From positions 40,107 to 104,106 of the forward strand of contig NZ_QQWG01000015.1 of NCBI RefSeq assembly GCF_003863355.1: DNA of 64,000 nt, given 5' to 3'. The notes beneath the pieces are model-generated. The model was not told where the DNA came from. It made no database searches and saw nothing but the letters and a program-made list of their open reading frames with translations. A program made the position numbers and the translations under genes. Source of the stretch: Ancylomarina euxina (GTDB lineage Bacteria > Bacteroidota > Bacteroidia > Bacteroidales > Marinifilaceae). Positions 8,789 through 19,320 of the stretch are shown piece after piece (positions within the stretch are counted from its first letter, which is position 1; every line of letters starts with the position of its first letter).

Positions 8789-10075
8789 CTAGAATTCACT
8801 CAATATTCCTCCAGTCATTCTTACCAAGTTAGTTTTCGATTGAATCAGATTAAATATGGCACTTAATCTTGCAAGTGAGGCATTCTGATAAGAGATTTGC
8901 ACATCACGATAGTTAAAGGAATTGATGCTTCCTGACTCGTATTTCTCTTTAGAGAGTTGCATATTGATTTCTGTTGCCAACTTGTTCTCCTCTGCTAAAT
9001 CCAGCAACTCTTTACGCAACTGGTACAATTCAAAATTCTGAGCTAATGTATTCGTTAAACTATGTTTGAAATCATCCGTTTGTATCTTCGAAATTTCCTC
9101 TTCAATTTTAGCAATTTGCAAAGCTCTGCGATTAGCATTTCCATTGAATATTAAATAATTTAAGCTCAAATTAGCGTACAGATTGTGAGATTTAGTATCG
9201 ATCTTAGGAGCCACATCGTGCTTCTGTATAAATTGATTGCCTTGTACTCCAGCGCCCAATGAAACTCGAGGATAATAATTTGATCGTGCCATTTCAATAT
9301 CTCGCTTCTGAATAGCCTCCTGCATATAGCGATTCTTCAGATTGTTATTATTAGCAAACATCTTGTCAAGCAAATCAGCCAATCGATAATCCATGACTTG
9401 AGTCATAAAATCATCGGTAAAAATGTACTTAGTGCTTTCTTCAACACCTAAAAGAAAATTCAAATCACGAACAGCATTATTATAATTCACCTGCTGAGTC
9501 AGATAATTGGACTTATCCTCAAGAAAAGCATTCTTAGCCAAAAGCAATTCATAACTCCCTTTGGTTCCCAGTTCACTGGCAACTTTCTCGTTTCCATATC
9601 TATCTTCAGAAAGTTCCTTGATTGTTTTGCTCACTCCCAGGCGTTCCTGTTCCATTAAGGCTTTATAATAAGCTAGAATAATCAACTGAATTTGACTCTC
9701 AACAGCAACTATGGTATTTCCCTTAGAAAGCGCAGCAAGATCATTAAATTTATCCTTACGAATTCTAACAGCAAAACCATCGAACAAAGTCCAACTTAAA
9801 TCAATGGATGGCGTTAGACTATTTTGTATGAAGTCATCGCTTTCGTTATAATCTTTTTTATTACTAGAACGAAAATTGAACTCAAGCTTTGGGTATTGTC
9901 CTGCATTTCCCCATGTATTATTCAGATCAGCAATCTTTTCTGATTGGCGTATAATTTGAATATTGTAATTCTTCTCTAAGCCTATCTCAATGGCTTGAGC
10001 AAGATTTAAATCTTTCTGTGCAGATAATGAGCCAGCACAAAACAGCATGAGTACGAGTATTATATATCTATTCAT
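8789..10075 (-). CDS. TolC-family outer-membrane efflux channel
   Basis: 428-residue outer-membrane factor with an N-terminal signal peptide (cut after LSAQ) and the two long helical repeats of the OEP family, each starting with a pattern like LNLAQAIEIGLEKNYNIQIIRQ. It forms the trimeric exit duct of a tripartite pump. It is the last gene of a minus-strand operon with the RND permease (90 nt upstream) and the membrane-fusion protein, so the three parts are matched. Length is typical for Bacteroidota TolC proteins. Confidence 0.92.
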   Translation of the reverse strand: MNRYIILVLMLFCAGSLSAQKDLNLAQAIEIGLEKNYNIQIIRQSEKIADLNNTWGNAGQYPKLEFNFRSSNKKDYNESDDFIQNSLTPSIDLSWTLFDGFAVRIRKDKFNDLAALSKGNTIVAVESQIQLIILAYYKALMEQERLGVSKTIKELSEDRYGNEKVASELGTKGSYELLLAKNAFLEDKSNYLTQQVNYNNAVRDLNFLLGVEESTKYIFTDDFMTQVMDYRLADLLDKMFANNNNLKNRYMQEAIQKRDIEMARSNYYPRVSLGAGVQGNQFIQKHDVAPKIDTKSHNLYANLSLNYLIFNGNANRRALQIAKIEEEISKIQTDDFKHSLTNTLAQNFELYQLRKELLDLAEENKLATEINMQLSKEKYESGSINSFNYRDVQISYQNASLARLSAIFNLIQSKTNLVRMTGGILSEF

Positions 10076-10165
10076 TATTTCTATATTTTAAAAGTCTGAA
10101 AGGACTAAAAAGTCAACAGGCTCCTTTATCCTTATTTACTTTAACCTTTACCCTTATTTCCCTCC

Positions 10166-13100
10166 TTAGTCTAAAGTCACTTTTGCTTCCTTAATTGCTG
10201 GTTCTACATCAATAGCTTCAACGGTCTCTCCTGTCCATATTTCCTTAATCTTACATCTAATATCATTCAAAACAAGAATGATGATTGGGAAAAGTGTTAG
10301 AATAAAGAAAGTTCCAACCAATACACCATAAGCTAAAGCGATAGCCATTGGAATAAGGAATTGAGCTTGAAATGAATTCTCAAGAATCAAAGGATACAAA
10401 CCAACCGAAGTGGTAATAGTTGTCAGAACAATGGCTCTAAAACGTGCTTTACCAGCACCAAGAACTGCCGCCTCGGGATGCATGCCTTCCTTCAAATTCG
10501 AATTGTATTTGGAGAGAAAGACGACGGCATCGTTAATAATGACACCTGATAGAGCAACCATTCCCCAAACACTAAGCATAGAAACCTGAACACCTTCTAA
10601 GCCATGTCCCCAGGTTGAACCAATAATACCTAAAGGAACCATCATAATCACAATCATCCCTTGAGTAAAACTTCGAAAATGCAACATGACAATAAAAATG
10701 ATCGCAATGAAAGCAATAGAGAAATAAGTCTTCATTTCTGCAATGTCTTCGGAAGAACGTTTTGCTTGCCCCTGAAACTCAGGCCTTACACTTGGAAATT
10801 TCTCTTTAAGTACAGGAAGAATATTATTGGTCACTTCTTCCAAAATTGGAGGTACAGGTTCATTCGGATCTAACAAATCAGCTTCAACACGAATCTCTCG
10901 GGAACCATTATAACGCTGAATACTAACCGGGCCTCGTAATATCTCATAATCGATCAGTTCCGATAAAGGATATTCTCCTTTAGGTGTTCTAATTCTCATG
11001 CTTTCCATTTGTCCGATAAATACACGATCACTTTTAGGATAACGCACCCAAACCTTGATCTCGTCTTTACCTTCTTGAAGACGCTGTGCCTGACCTCCAA
11101 AGAATCCTTGACGTACTTGAGCCGTAATTGCTTGCAAGTCCATTCCCAAATAATAGGCCTTGTCTTTGAGGCTCAATCGAACTTCACGACTTCCTAATGG
11201 GTTGTTGTCATTGATATTATAAAGAGACGTCATTTTTCTCAACTCATCCTGAAAATAGATATTAGCCGCATTAAGCTCTTCAAGATCGTTACCCAAAAGG
11301 CTAACTGAAACAGCTGCTCCCCACCTATTAAAAGCTCCAATCGTAAACTTCTCAGCGGAATTAACATCACCAATTTTTTTCTTAACTCGGTTTGAAATAC
11401 CAAAGCTAGAAATAGGAGAACCTTCCATATCTCGAAGTGTAACCGTAATATTACCCGCATGTGGACCTGATTCCTGACCACTAAAAGCAGATCCTGCAGT
11501 TAGATTCGTATATTTTATAAAATCAGTGTCTTCATTAAATTCTTTTTTCAGCTCCTTATTCACATCCCAAACAACCGCTTCAAAATCTTTAAGGGCCTTA
11601 ATGGTAATCTCCTTATTGGTACCAGGTTTATAAGCTACATTGATATTAAAAGTATCGAAACTTACATTGGGGAAAAAGGTGCTTTTAATAAAACCACCAC
11701 CAAATAAACCAACTGTAATAAAAATAAAAGCTATTGGAAGAAAAATAAGAATCCAACGCCATTTTATGGCTCTTCTTAAAAAGCTCATATAAAGGCGATC
11801 GCGCATATAAATAATGCCCTTTTCAATTTTATTACGTAAGCGGTTAAAAGCGGTATGGCTTTTTCTCACATTCAGCACCTTTTCGTTCCCCACATGACTT
11901 GGCAGTACAAAGAGACTCTCAAAAAGAGAAATCCCAAGACAAAAGACTACAACAAAAGCCATCTCGTAAAGGAATTGCATATTACCTGTAACGAGTAGAA
12001 GTGGTGTAAAGGCCACCATAGTCGTTGTTACCGATGTTAGAACAGCTGGTACAACCTCCATGGTTCCATCAATAGCAGCTCGACGAGGACTCTTTCCTCT
12101 TTCGAAATGCGTATAGATATTTTCACCGATCACAATTCCATCATCTACAAGTATACCGATGATTAGAATCATGCCAAAGAGTGAAATCATATTGATGGTG
12201 ACTCCCATTAAATTAGCGAAAATGAACATGCCTAAAAATGAGGCTGGAATTCCCCAAGCCACCCACAAGGATAAACGAAAACTAAGGAACAAAGCTAAAG
12301 CAAGAACGACAAGAGCTAAACCATAACCACCATTCTTGTACAATAGGTTTAGTCGTGATTGCAACATATTAACATAGTCGAAAGTAATCTCTAACTTAGC
12401 ATCAGTATGATCAGCATTAAACTCCTTAGCATATTGATTACAAAAGATTGAAATTTCCTCCAAATCCTCATTATTCAACTTATTCACTCCAATTGAAACC
12501 GCTGGGTTATAGTTCACATAAGAAGAACGTGGCACATCTTCGAATTGAAAATGAATATCACAAACATCTCTCAATCGAATGTACGAGCCATCAGGATTCG
12601 CACGTAATATAATCTCTCCAATCTTATCCGGGTCAACCGAACGGTTACGAGATCGAATCAGAATTTCTTCTTCGGCATTTTTAATGACACCTCCAGATAT
12701 ATCGATATTATTGCTGGCAATAGCTGTTGAAATTTCGGTAAAAGTTAACTGATGACGACGCAAATCATCCTCCTTAACCTCAACGGATAATTCCAAACGA
12801 GGTAAACCAGAAATAGAGATCTGAGACATTTTTTTCGAACGCATCAAATCATCATAAATCAAATCGGAATAGCGCTTAAGTGTCAATAGATCCACATCGC
12901 CTGTTACAGCCATTCTCACAGCTGGTGTTGTGGACCGGAGTTTAGCAATAACGGCTTTTTCCGCTCCTGAGGGGAATGAAGGAATCCCATCAACAGCGTT
13001 CTTAACATCTGCAAGGGTTTCATCAAGCTTTAAATCACCTGTTGTGGTGATGGTCACTCGGGCAAAGCCTTCTGATGATACCGAGTTCATTTCTTTAATA

Positions 13101-13330
13101 CCCACTATGCCTCGAATGGCATCTTCAATTCGGGAGGTTATCCCCTCTTCAACCTCTTTGGGAGAAGCTCCGGGATACACCATAGATACAGTAATCGTTT
13201 TAGATTCTGTTTCAGGAAAAAACGACTTCTTCATATTAAACAGGGAGAAAATACCTGCTATCAGAAAAAGTGAAATAATCATCTTTCCGTAAAAGGGATA
13301 TCTGACAAAATGAGATATAATATGCTTCAT
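10166..13330 (-). CDS. RND efflux permease (AcrB/HAE1-like superfamily)
   Basis: 1054 residues, the length of a full AcrB-type transporter: two copies of a TM1/large periplasmic loop/TM2-6 module. The TM4 proton-relay motif is GILVDDGIVIGEN (Asp396 and Asp397), and the matching TM10 region reads SGVIINDAVVFLSKY. The N-terminus MKHIISHFVRYPFYGKMI differs from classical AcrB and resembles the HAE1-like group common in Bacteroidota and Gammaproteobacteria, whose substrates are mostly undefined. Second gene of the MFP-RND-TolC operon, 30 nt behind the MFP gene. Pump type is firm; substrate cannot be read from the sequence. Confidence 0.94.
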   Translation of the reverse strand: MKHIISHFVRYPFYGKMIISLFLIAGIFSLFNMKKSFFPETESKTITVSMVYPGASPKEVEEGITSRIEDAIRGIVGIKEMNSVSSEGFARVTITTTGDLKLDETLADVKNAVDGIPSFPSGAEKAVIAKLRSTTPAVRMAVTGDVDLLTLKRYSDLIYDDLMRSKKMSQISISGLPRLELSVEVKEDDLRRHQLTFTEISTAIASNNIDISGGVIKNAEEEILIRSRNRSVDPDKIGEIILRANPDGSYIRLRDVCDIHFQFEDVPRSSYVNYNPAVSIGVNKLNNEDLEEISIFCNQYAKEFNADHTDAKLEITFDYVNMLQSRLNLLYKNGGYGLALVVLALALFLSFRLSLWVAWGIPASFLGMFIFANLMGVTINMISLFGMILIIGILVDDGIVIGENIYTHFERGKSPRRAAIDGTMEVVPAVLTSVTTTMVAFTPLLLVTGNMQFLYEMAFVVVFCLGISLFESLFVLPSHVGNEKVLNVRKSHTAFNRLRNKIEKGIIYMRDRLYMSFLRRAIKWRWILIFLPIAFIFITVGLFGGGFIKSTFFPNVSFDTFNINVAYKPGTNKEITIKALKDFEAVVWDVNKELKKEFNEDTDFIKYTNLTAGSAFSGQESGPHAGNITVTLRDMEGSPISSFGISNRVKKKIGDVNSAEKFTIGAFNRWGAAVSVSLLGNDLEELNAANIYFQDELRKMTSLYNINDNNPLGSREVRLSLKDKAYYLGMDLQAITAQVRQGFFGGQAQRLQEGKDEIKVWVRYPKSDRVFIGQMESMRIRTPKGEYPLSELIDYEILRGPVSIQRYNGSREIRVEADLLDPNEPVPPILEEVTNNILPVLKEKFPSVRPEFQGQAKRSSEDIAEMKTYFSIAFIAIIFIVMLHFRSFTQGMIVIMMVPLGIIGSTWGHGLEGVQVSMLSVWGMVALSGVIINDAVVFLSKYNSNLKEGMHPEAAVLGAGKARFRAIVLTTITTSVGLYPLILENSFQAQFLIPMAIALAYGVLVGTFFILTLFPIIILVLNDIRCKIKEIWTGETVEAIDVEPAIKEAKVTLD

Positions 13331-13360
13331 AAAATTAGATTTGAGAATTAAGACTTAAGA

Positions 13361-14479
13361 TTATTTCAGAATCTGAACCTTCATATTTTCAGCAGCTTTT
13401 ACCGGAACTGTTGTCACCAAAAGTTCACCTTTAGTAAGGCCATTAAAAATCAAGGTATTTTCATTTCTCTTAAGCACATTAATTTGCTTCTCTTTCAACA
13501 TATTTTCCTCAACAACAAATACTCTATTTGAGCGGAATACTGCATTACGAGGAATCTCCATAACCTGATCGATTAGCTTGCCATTAAACTTGGCAGTCAA
13601 ATACTGACCTTGATAAAGTTCGCTATTGTTCGTTTTAAGCCCCACAAAAACGGCTATAGACTGAGTGCCCTCATCAACAAATTCTGACTTTCTGATTAGT
13701 TTTCCATAAGCTATTTTCTCTCCATCCGAAGTTAAAACATCAACCTGATCACCTATTCGCAACCACTTAATATCCTCTGATTCAACTGGCACTTGCAATT
13801 CTAGCTTACTTGATTCAATTAGACCTGCAAGTTTTGCCCCCATGCCGGCAACAGCCCCTTTTTGCGTACTCACCTGTACATACGAACCCGTAAATGGTGC
13901 ATAAATACGATATTTCGACAGTTTAACTTCACTGGATTTTATCGCATAATAATCGCCTAAGATATTTCGACTGGCTAGAAATACTTTTTCCTTTCCCGTA
14001 GTGATTTCAGGTAATTCTGGTAAAGCTTTTTCCAAATCGATGGCATTAAAGAAATCCATCCAGGCATCAAATCTATCCGTATAATCAATACGAATATCAG
14101 GCAAACACTGAGCCAGCTTATTCAGGAATTGACTTTTCTTTGCCTGTAAATCCATGCGTGCGTCTGTATCATAGATCTGAATGAGTAAATCCCCTTTCTT
14201 AAACCTCTGCCCCACTTTCAATGGCACACCAACCTCAACAATTCGTCCAGGAACCTCTGAACTCAAATTCACTTCCAGGTTCGACAGTAAGCGCCCTTTT
14301 TCAACAATAGGCGTTGCAATAGCCTGATAATTGACTTGTTCAACTTTCACAAAAGGCACTTTCTTTCGGTTTATATCTTTTTGTGGCTGCTTTTTAAGGC
14401 TCTTTAAACCCACCATGCCCGCATAAGCTAAGGTTAATATAAGAGCAACTGAGACGACAATTACGACTTTTCGATTCAT
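13361..14479 (-). CDS. RND membrane-fusion protein (HlyD/AcrA family periplasmic adaptor)
   Basis: 372 residues: one N-terminal membrane anchor (about residues 5-23, VVIVVSVALILTLAYAGMVG), then a split lipoyl/biotin-like domain (VNLSSEVPGRIVEVGVPLKVGQRFKKGDLL and YRIYAPFTGSYVQVSTQKGA), a short helical hairpin between them, and a beta-barrel plus membrane-proximal domain at the C-terminus. It bridges the permease and TolC. First gene of the pump operon, with 187 nt of spacer upstream of its ATG. Confidence 0.92.
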   Translation of the reverse strand: MNRKVVIVVSVALILTLAYAGMVGLKSLKKQPQKDINRKKVPFVKVEQVNYQAIATPIVEKGRLLSNLEVNLSSEVPGRIVEVGVPLKVGQRFKKGDLLIQIYDTDARMDLQAKKSQFLNKLAQCLPDIRIDYTDRFDAWMDFFNAIDLEKALPELPEITTGKEKVFLASRNILGDYYAIKSSEVKLSKYRIYAPFTGSYVQVSTQKGAVAGMGAKLAGLIESSKLELQVPVESEDIKWLRIGDQVDVLTSDGEKIAYGKLIRKSEFVDEGTQSIAVFVGLKTNNSELYQGQYLTAKFNGKLIDQVMEIPRNAVFRSNRVFVVEENMLKEKQINVLKRNENTLIFNGLTKGELLVTTVPVKAAENMKVQILK

Positions 14480-14665
14480 CTATTAATAATGTTTTATAAT
14501 TTCAATTATTTAAAATACTAAAGTAGTTCAATTTTGTTTTAAATCACATCTACATATCTTAAGGACTTGTTAAAATTTCAAGAGTTAGCAAAGACTTATG
14601 TAATATTTATTGATAGAAATAACAACTTAGAAGAACAGACATATAACTGATAATTATCCCTTGTG

Positions 14666-15811
14666 CTATAAACTCCACTTCAGGCGTAGAAAAAAAAACT
14701 GTCCACTATCACCGTATTCTGTAAAATCATCTCCAAAAAAATACTGCCCCACAAGCAAAAGATCCAAGTTGGTCACGAGAGAATAGCTTAAACTTGGATT
14801 CAAAACAAAGGAGCCGTCCGAAGGATTGGCAATAAGCGAGAATGAAGTCGTAAACAAAGGGGTAAGCGGATAGGAAATCTGCCCAAAAATGGCATATCTC
14901 CCTTTACTCAATCCCCGTGGAGAAGCTTCACCAACTTCAAATAAGCCCGTTTGAAAAATGGGACCGGTTGTTCCAACACTGTTGTATAAAAATCCTGCAT
15001 GTAGCATCAAACTATTGGAAAAACTGTAGTCACCCGATACTGAAGCAAGAAGAGCTTCCTCCCCTCTGTTTTCCATTGGAACAAACCAGGTGACTTCCCC
15101 ACGAAAACCACCACCATAAATATCACCAGCCCATCCGGCTCCCAACATCAGATCTTCTTCAATCCAACCTCCTAATAATTGGAAGTCGTAATTCCACTTA
15201 TTAAAACGAAAACGGGTTGCCAATGCCCTTTCATCACCATTCTTTCCGATTTGATAAACCAACTCAAGCGAAGAAGTCTCACTGGTATAATATTGCACTT
15301 TTAGGGCATCTGTTCCAGGGCGTTCCTCATAATCAAAATTCAAAAAGGAATAGGTATTAAAGACATCATTGGGATTCCAAACCAAATTAATTCCCCAGTT
15401 GATTCTCTGCCGTCCAAAACGGATCTGCCAATCTCCCAAAGAGTAATCCAGATAAACACGGTCGATCATTGAATGAAATACAGCTCCATCACTATCTATC
15501 ACAAGGCTAGATAAATCCCAGAAACCATTATCCCGATCGATGAACTGGCTATAGCCTGGGATATCGTGAACCAACTTGCCCGTGAAAAACCGATTCCGCA
15601 CTTCAGCCACTAAAACACAATAAGATGAGGGATACCATTTAAAATTAAGTCGATTGTGCAAGAGATTCTGATTCGTCCAGCTATGCGTGGGTTCAACATA
15701 GTAAATCATTTGCATATCCTTCAGATAACCGTTCAGAAACCAGTTCTTATCCTGTCCAAACAAGAACAGGTTTAAGAAAATAAGAAAAAATAAAACAAAG
15801 CATTTACGCAT
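14666..15811 (-). CDS. Outer-membrane beta-barrel of a LolA/FtsX cluster
   Basis: 381 residues with a signal peptide (cut near FLFG/QDKNW) and many amphipathic strands; it ends in Leu after LRLKW. The stretch WQIRFGRQRINWGINLVWNPNDVFN resembles the GRQxxxWG...P.DVFN signature of DUF1302/alginate-export-type barrels. It closes a minus-strand cluster with an ABC ATPase, two FtsX-type permeases and a LolA-like protein, although a 239-nt spacer separates it from the ATPase gene. By position it is the likely outer-membrane end of that pathway. The function is inferred from context; the barrel call itself is secure. Confidence 0.78.
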   Translation of the reverse strand: MRKCFVLFFLIFLNLFLFGQDKNWFLNGYLKDMQMIYYVEPTHSWTNQNLLHNRLNFKWYPSSYCVLVAEVRNRFFTGKLVHDIPGYSQFIDRDNGFWDLSSLVIDSDGAVFHSMIDRVYLDYSLGDWQIRFGRQRINWGINLVWNPNDVFNTYSFLNFDYEERPGTDALKVQYYTSETSSLELVYQIGKNGDERALATRFRFNKWNYDFQLLGGWIEEDLMLGAGWAGDIYGGGFRGEVTWFVPMENRGEEALLASVSGDYSFSNSLMLHAGFLYNSVGTTGPIFQTGLFEVGEASPRGLSKGRYAIFGQISYPLTPLFTTSFSLIANPSDGSFVLNPSLSYSLVTNLDLLLVGQYFFGDDFTEYGDSGQFFFLRLKWSL

Positions 15812-15858
15812 AGTAATGAAGTCGGTTTATATCGATTTTTAATGATATCACAAATAAA

Positions 15859-16000
15859 ACCACAAAGCCCACTAAGAACACAAAGACATGATTAAAATCT
15901 ATTAACGCACTAAGAGCCCTAATTAGTACGATAACATTAACCCGTTTAAACACTCATAAATAATGCAAATAGACTTTGTGTTCATTGCGTTCTTAGTGGT
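15859..16000. repeat. Inverted pair of a dispersed 27-bp repeat
   Basis: The left arm (15859-15885, ACCACAAAGCCCACTAAGAA...) and the right arm (15974-16000, ...TTCTTAGTGGT) are related in opposite orientation and enclose about 88 nt. Both contain CACTAAGAAC and ACACAAAG words; a third partial copy (GCACTAAGAGCCC) is near 15907. Similar sequences are scattered in many Bacteroidota genomes. It lies between the barrel gene and the ABC ATPase gene. Confidence 0.6.
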
Positions 16001-16049
16001 AAATGAAAACAATTATCAAATAGGTTAATTCAATATTTTCAGCAAACAC

Positions 16050-16748
16050 TTATATGTTGTTCGGAGCAATACGCTCATCACTGACCACGCAACCATCCTC
16101 AATGGTAATTACTCTCCTGGCTTTCTTTACCACTCGGGAATCATGAGTCGAAAAGATAAAGGTAATCCCCTCTTCTCTATTCAGTTTTTCCATAATATTG
16201 AGCAAATTCTCCGTCGATTTTGAATCCAGATTTGCAGTAGGTTCATCAGCCAGCACAAATTGAGGTCGGGAAGCCAAAGCTCTGGCCACAGCCACACGCT
16301 GTTGTTGTCCACCGGAAAGCTGGGCTGGACGATCATTCACTCGATCTCCCAAACCAACTTCATTCAAAAGCTGTTGAGCCCGTTTTCGCCTTTCATTCTT
16401 ACTTTGGCCCTGCAGTTGAAGGATAAACTCTACATTTTCGATGGCCGTAAGTACTGGAATCAGGTTATAGGACTGAAATACAAAACCAATGTTTTTTAAA
16501 CGAAAATCGATGAGCTGACGAGAAGATAGGCTTGCAATATGTTTCTTATCTATGATGACCTCTCCTTCAGAAGGCACATCAATCCCTCCCAAGATATTCA
16601 ACAGCGTGGTTTTCCCCGAACCAGAGGGTCCTACAATGGCGGCAAACTCACCCTTTTCAAAACTTAAAGCGATACCATTCACTGCATATACAGGAACTTT
16701 GGTCTCAGTGTACACTTTCCGAATATCTTTTACTTCGATAACTGCCAT
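16050..16748 (-). CDS. LolD-type ABC transporter ATP-binding protein
   Basis: 232-residue ATPase of the MacB/LolD type. Walker A is GPSGSGKTT, the Q-loop is FQSYNLIP, the signature is [15 protein letters not shown] and Walker B is [12 protein letters not shown]; the switch His is in [10 protein letters not shown]. The MacB/LolD group powers mechanotransmission across the periplasm rather than transport through the membrane. It follows two FtsX-type permease genes (39 nt gap), its obvious partners. Confidence 0.93.
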   Translation of the reverse strand: MAVIEVKDIRKVYTETKVPVYAVNGIALSFEKGEFAAIVGPSGSGKTTLLNILGGIDVPSEGEVIIDKKHIASLSSRQLIDFRLKNIGFVFQSYNLIPVLTAIENVEFILQLQGQSKNERRKRAQQLLNEVGLGDRVNDRPAQLSGGQQQRVAVARALASRPQFVLADEPTANLDSKSTENLLNIMEKLNREEGITFIFSTHDSRVVKKARRVITIEDGCVVSDERIAPNNI

Positions 16749-16787
16749 TATTAATTCAGTTAGAAAATGATAATTACAAACTATTTT

Positions 16788-18002
16788 CTATTCCATTCTC
16801 AAAGCTTTTGCCGGCTGATAACGCAAAACTTTCCATGCCGGATAAACGGCTGCGCCTATTCCCATCCCGACAACCATGAAACCGATAATAAAATAGAATT
16901 TCGATTCCAGTTCAGGGTACACCTGTGAAGCATAGCCCACCGATTCGAAACCTTCTGCAAAAAGACCCAAATCGATGCCTGCCTGATTAAAATATTCAAT
17001 CAAAGCAAAGCTGACTCCTACACCAGCAATACCACCCACTAGACAAAGGAATACACTTTCTAAGATGATCATTCGAAATACCCTCCCTCGATTCATGCCT
17101 ATGGCCAATAGCATACCCAACTCACGGATTCGCTCCATCACAACCATCAGCATGGTGTTCACAATGGCAAAACCAAGGGCCGCCAATATGATACTCATAA
17201 AAATGATGAAATACTCCGCCATAAAATCGGTTACCATAGCCAGATCGGGCTGTATCTTTCGCCAAGTCAAAAACTGGAGCTCCAGATGTTTCTTTTGAAA
17301 TTGTTTACTAAGCATTTGAGCAGAATCCATTTCCTTTAACCATAAAGCTAACTCGTTAATATGGTCATCCTTATATTCAGAAATTCTAACCAAATCGGTT
17401 CGCTTAACAAATACCTGTCCCTGATCGAACACAGAATTGTTGGTTTTATAAATCCCTACAATGCGGAAAGCTCCTCTAGCAAGCTCTCCCTCACGTGGCT
17501 GGAAAGTAAGAACTATTTTCGAACGAAGCCGAACTTTCAATTTCCGAGCCAACTTCTCTCCTATAATGATAGGATTCCGTCTCCCTTCCAAATAGGAGCC
17601 CTCCACCAAGCTTTCATGAATTCGAGTCACCCCCCGTTCCTCATCTGGATGGATACCCAAAATCATGATCCCGGCTCCCGACTGTGCAGAACTGGCCATG
17701 CCAGGTATTCTCAAACGGCTGCATACAGCTTCCACTTCGGAAGAAGTCATGAGTTTCTTCTGTAATTCGCTTGCATTTGACACGACATATTGCATCTCAT
17801 AATTCTCGGTAAACTTCGGATGATGAACCTGTATGTGTGAGATCTCATTTTCAATGATGTTTTGTACCCTTTGATTGATCATGCCATACATCATTGCCAT
17901 TGAAAAGATACCACCTACCAATCCAAGACTAACCGAAACAATTACTACAAAGCTTCGCAGTTTGTTACGCCAAATGTTTCTCCAGGCAATAATTAATAGC
18001 AT
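16788..18002 (-). CDS. FtsX/LolC-type ABC permease, copy 2
   Basis: 404 residues with the MacB-periplasmic/FtsX layout: one TM near residues 20-40, a periplasmic domain of about 220 residues, and three C-terminal TMs, the last followed by YPAWKVLRYQPAKALRME. The motif NTMLMVVMERIRELGMLLAIGMNRGRVFRMI is the coupling helix region of this family. It pairs with the related upstream permease to form a LolC/LolE-like heterodimer served by the adjacent ATPase. Confidence 0.9.
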   Translation of the reverse strand: MLLIIAWRNIWRNKLRSFVVIVSVSLGLVGGIFSMAMMYGMINQRVQNIIENEISHIQVHHPKFTENYEMQYVVSNASELQKKLMTSSEVEAVCSRLRIPGMASSAQSGAGIMILGIHPDEERGVTRIHESLVEGSYLEGRRNPIIIGEKLARKLKVRLRSKIVLTFQPREGELARGAFRIVGIYKTNNSVFDQGQVFVKRTDLVRISEYKDDHINELALWLKEMDSAQMLSKQFQKKHLELQFLTWRKIQPDLAMVTDFMAEYFIIFMSIILAALGFAIVNTMLMVVMERIRELGMLLAIGMNRGRVFRMIILESVFLCLVGGIAGVGVSFALIEYFNQAGIDLGLFAEGFESVGYASQVYPELESKFYFIIGFMVVGMGIGAAVYPAWKVLRYQPAKALRME

Positions 18003-18051
18003 ATTCTATCTATCGATTTAAAGGTTCAATTTTAATTGTAAGTACTGGATA

Positions 18052-19284
18052 TCATTTGCTTTTCAGAGCATCAACAGGTTCTAGTTTTATCACTTTAAAA
18101 AAAGGGTACAGTCCCGTTATCAGGGTAATTACCAACACTACGAGCGCTTGATTAAGATAAAAAGAACTTTCCCAAGCAAAAGGCATAATCGGTTCCACAC
18201 CAAAACTTTCAATACTAGCTGCAGCATCTCCGGTAAGACGAATAGGATTTAAATAATAATAGTAGATAAAGGGCATACTCAAACCTGATCCTAAAATAAT
18301 TCCTATGATACCCATCAACAGAGTCTCAAATAAAACAACCAGACCCAATTTGAATTTTTGCATGCCCACAGCGACCATCACACCAAACTCACGAATTCGC
18401 TCAAGGGTCATCATCATGATGGTTCCCATAATTCCAAAAGCAATAATCATGTATAGGATGCCCAACATAATCTTCCCACTTGCATTATCCGATTCAATAA
18501 TTTGGACCAGCTCGGGCATCATTTCTTCCCAGCTCATCACCTCATAAGATTGCGACAAAGTTTTTCTAATTGCATCCCTGGTTTGGGCAATGATCTTGGG
18601 ATCGTGTCTTCCCAAGAGCACAACATAGGACGTTAAGCGATTCTCGGTTCCAAAAAACGCCTGACAATCTTCCAGATTCATATACACCAGTTGTTTATTC
18701 AATTCTGGAGAGGGAAAATGCAGAATTCCTTTCACAGCATATTTTCCAGCGGCACTCACGCCATGGTAGCCTTTACTAATCAGAACTAGCGTATCGCCAA
18801 GTCCTAGTTTCAAGTAGGAAGCCAATTTCTCAGCCAGCATCACTTGACCATCTCCGGTTTCCAGATATTTTCCGTCCACAATTTTTTCGAAAAGTCCAGT
18901 AAACACATTCTCCTTTTCTGGAATAATACCTGTTAAAAGGGTTCCTTTGGTTACATTCTCAGAGGATGCCAGAGCAAAAGACTCTAACCTTGGCACCAGT
19001 CCTTTTACATTCTTTAGTTCGCTTATCTCTTCCTCAGAAAATTCACTGGCATCCAAACTTTCGTCAATCGTTTTCTTATCCCAGTAGTCAGCACCGTGAA
19101 TCTGAATATAACCTGTATAGCTACCCACAACATTATCCACCATATTGGCATAGGATCCCTTTTGCATGGATCGCATCACCAGAGCAAAAAACATGGCAAA
19201 CAGAATAGAGGTTATCGTGATAAAAGTCCTTCTTTTGTTACGCCATAAGTTACGCCAAGCCATTATGATATAAGTTATTCCCAT
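18052..19284 (-). CDS. FtsX/LolC-type ABC permease, copy 1
   Basis: 410 residues with the same architecture as the next gene: MAWRNLWRNKRRTF start, first TM, a periplasmic domain of about 220 residues, then three TMs and PFFKVIKLEPVDALKSK. The coupling region reads TMMMTLERIREFGVMVAVGMQKFKLG. Having two diverged permeases in tandem matches the LolC/LolE arrangement. It starts 37 nt after the LolA-like gene and is 50 nt ahead of copy 2, so all are likely co-transcribed. Confidence 0.9.
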   Translation of the reverse strand: MGITYIIMAWRNLWRNKRRTFITITSILFAMFFALVMRSMQKGSYANMVDNVVGSYTGYIQIHGADYWDKKTIDESLDASEFSEEEISELKNVKGLVPRLESFALASSENVTKGTLLTGIIPEKENVFTGLFEKIVDGKYLETGDGQVMLAEKLASYLKLGLGDTLVLISKGYHGVSAAGKYAVKGILHFPSPELNKQLVYMNLEDCQAFFGTENRLTSYVVLLGRHDPKIIAQTRDAIRKTLSQSYEVMSWEEMMPELVQIIESDNASGKIMLGILYMIIAFGIMGTIMMMTLERIREFGVMVAVGMQKFKLGLVVLFETLLMGIIGIILGSGLSMPFIYYYYLNPIRLTGDAAASIESFGVEPIMPFAWESSFYLNQALVVLVITLITGLYPFFKVIKLEPVDALKSK

Positions 19285-19320
19285 ATGATAACTGACAATT
19301 ATTGATGTGATTAATCTGGA

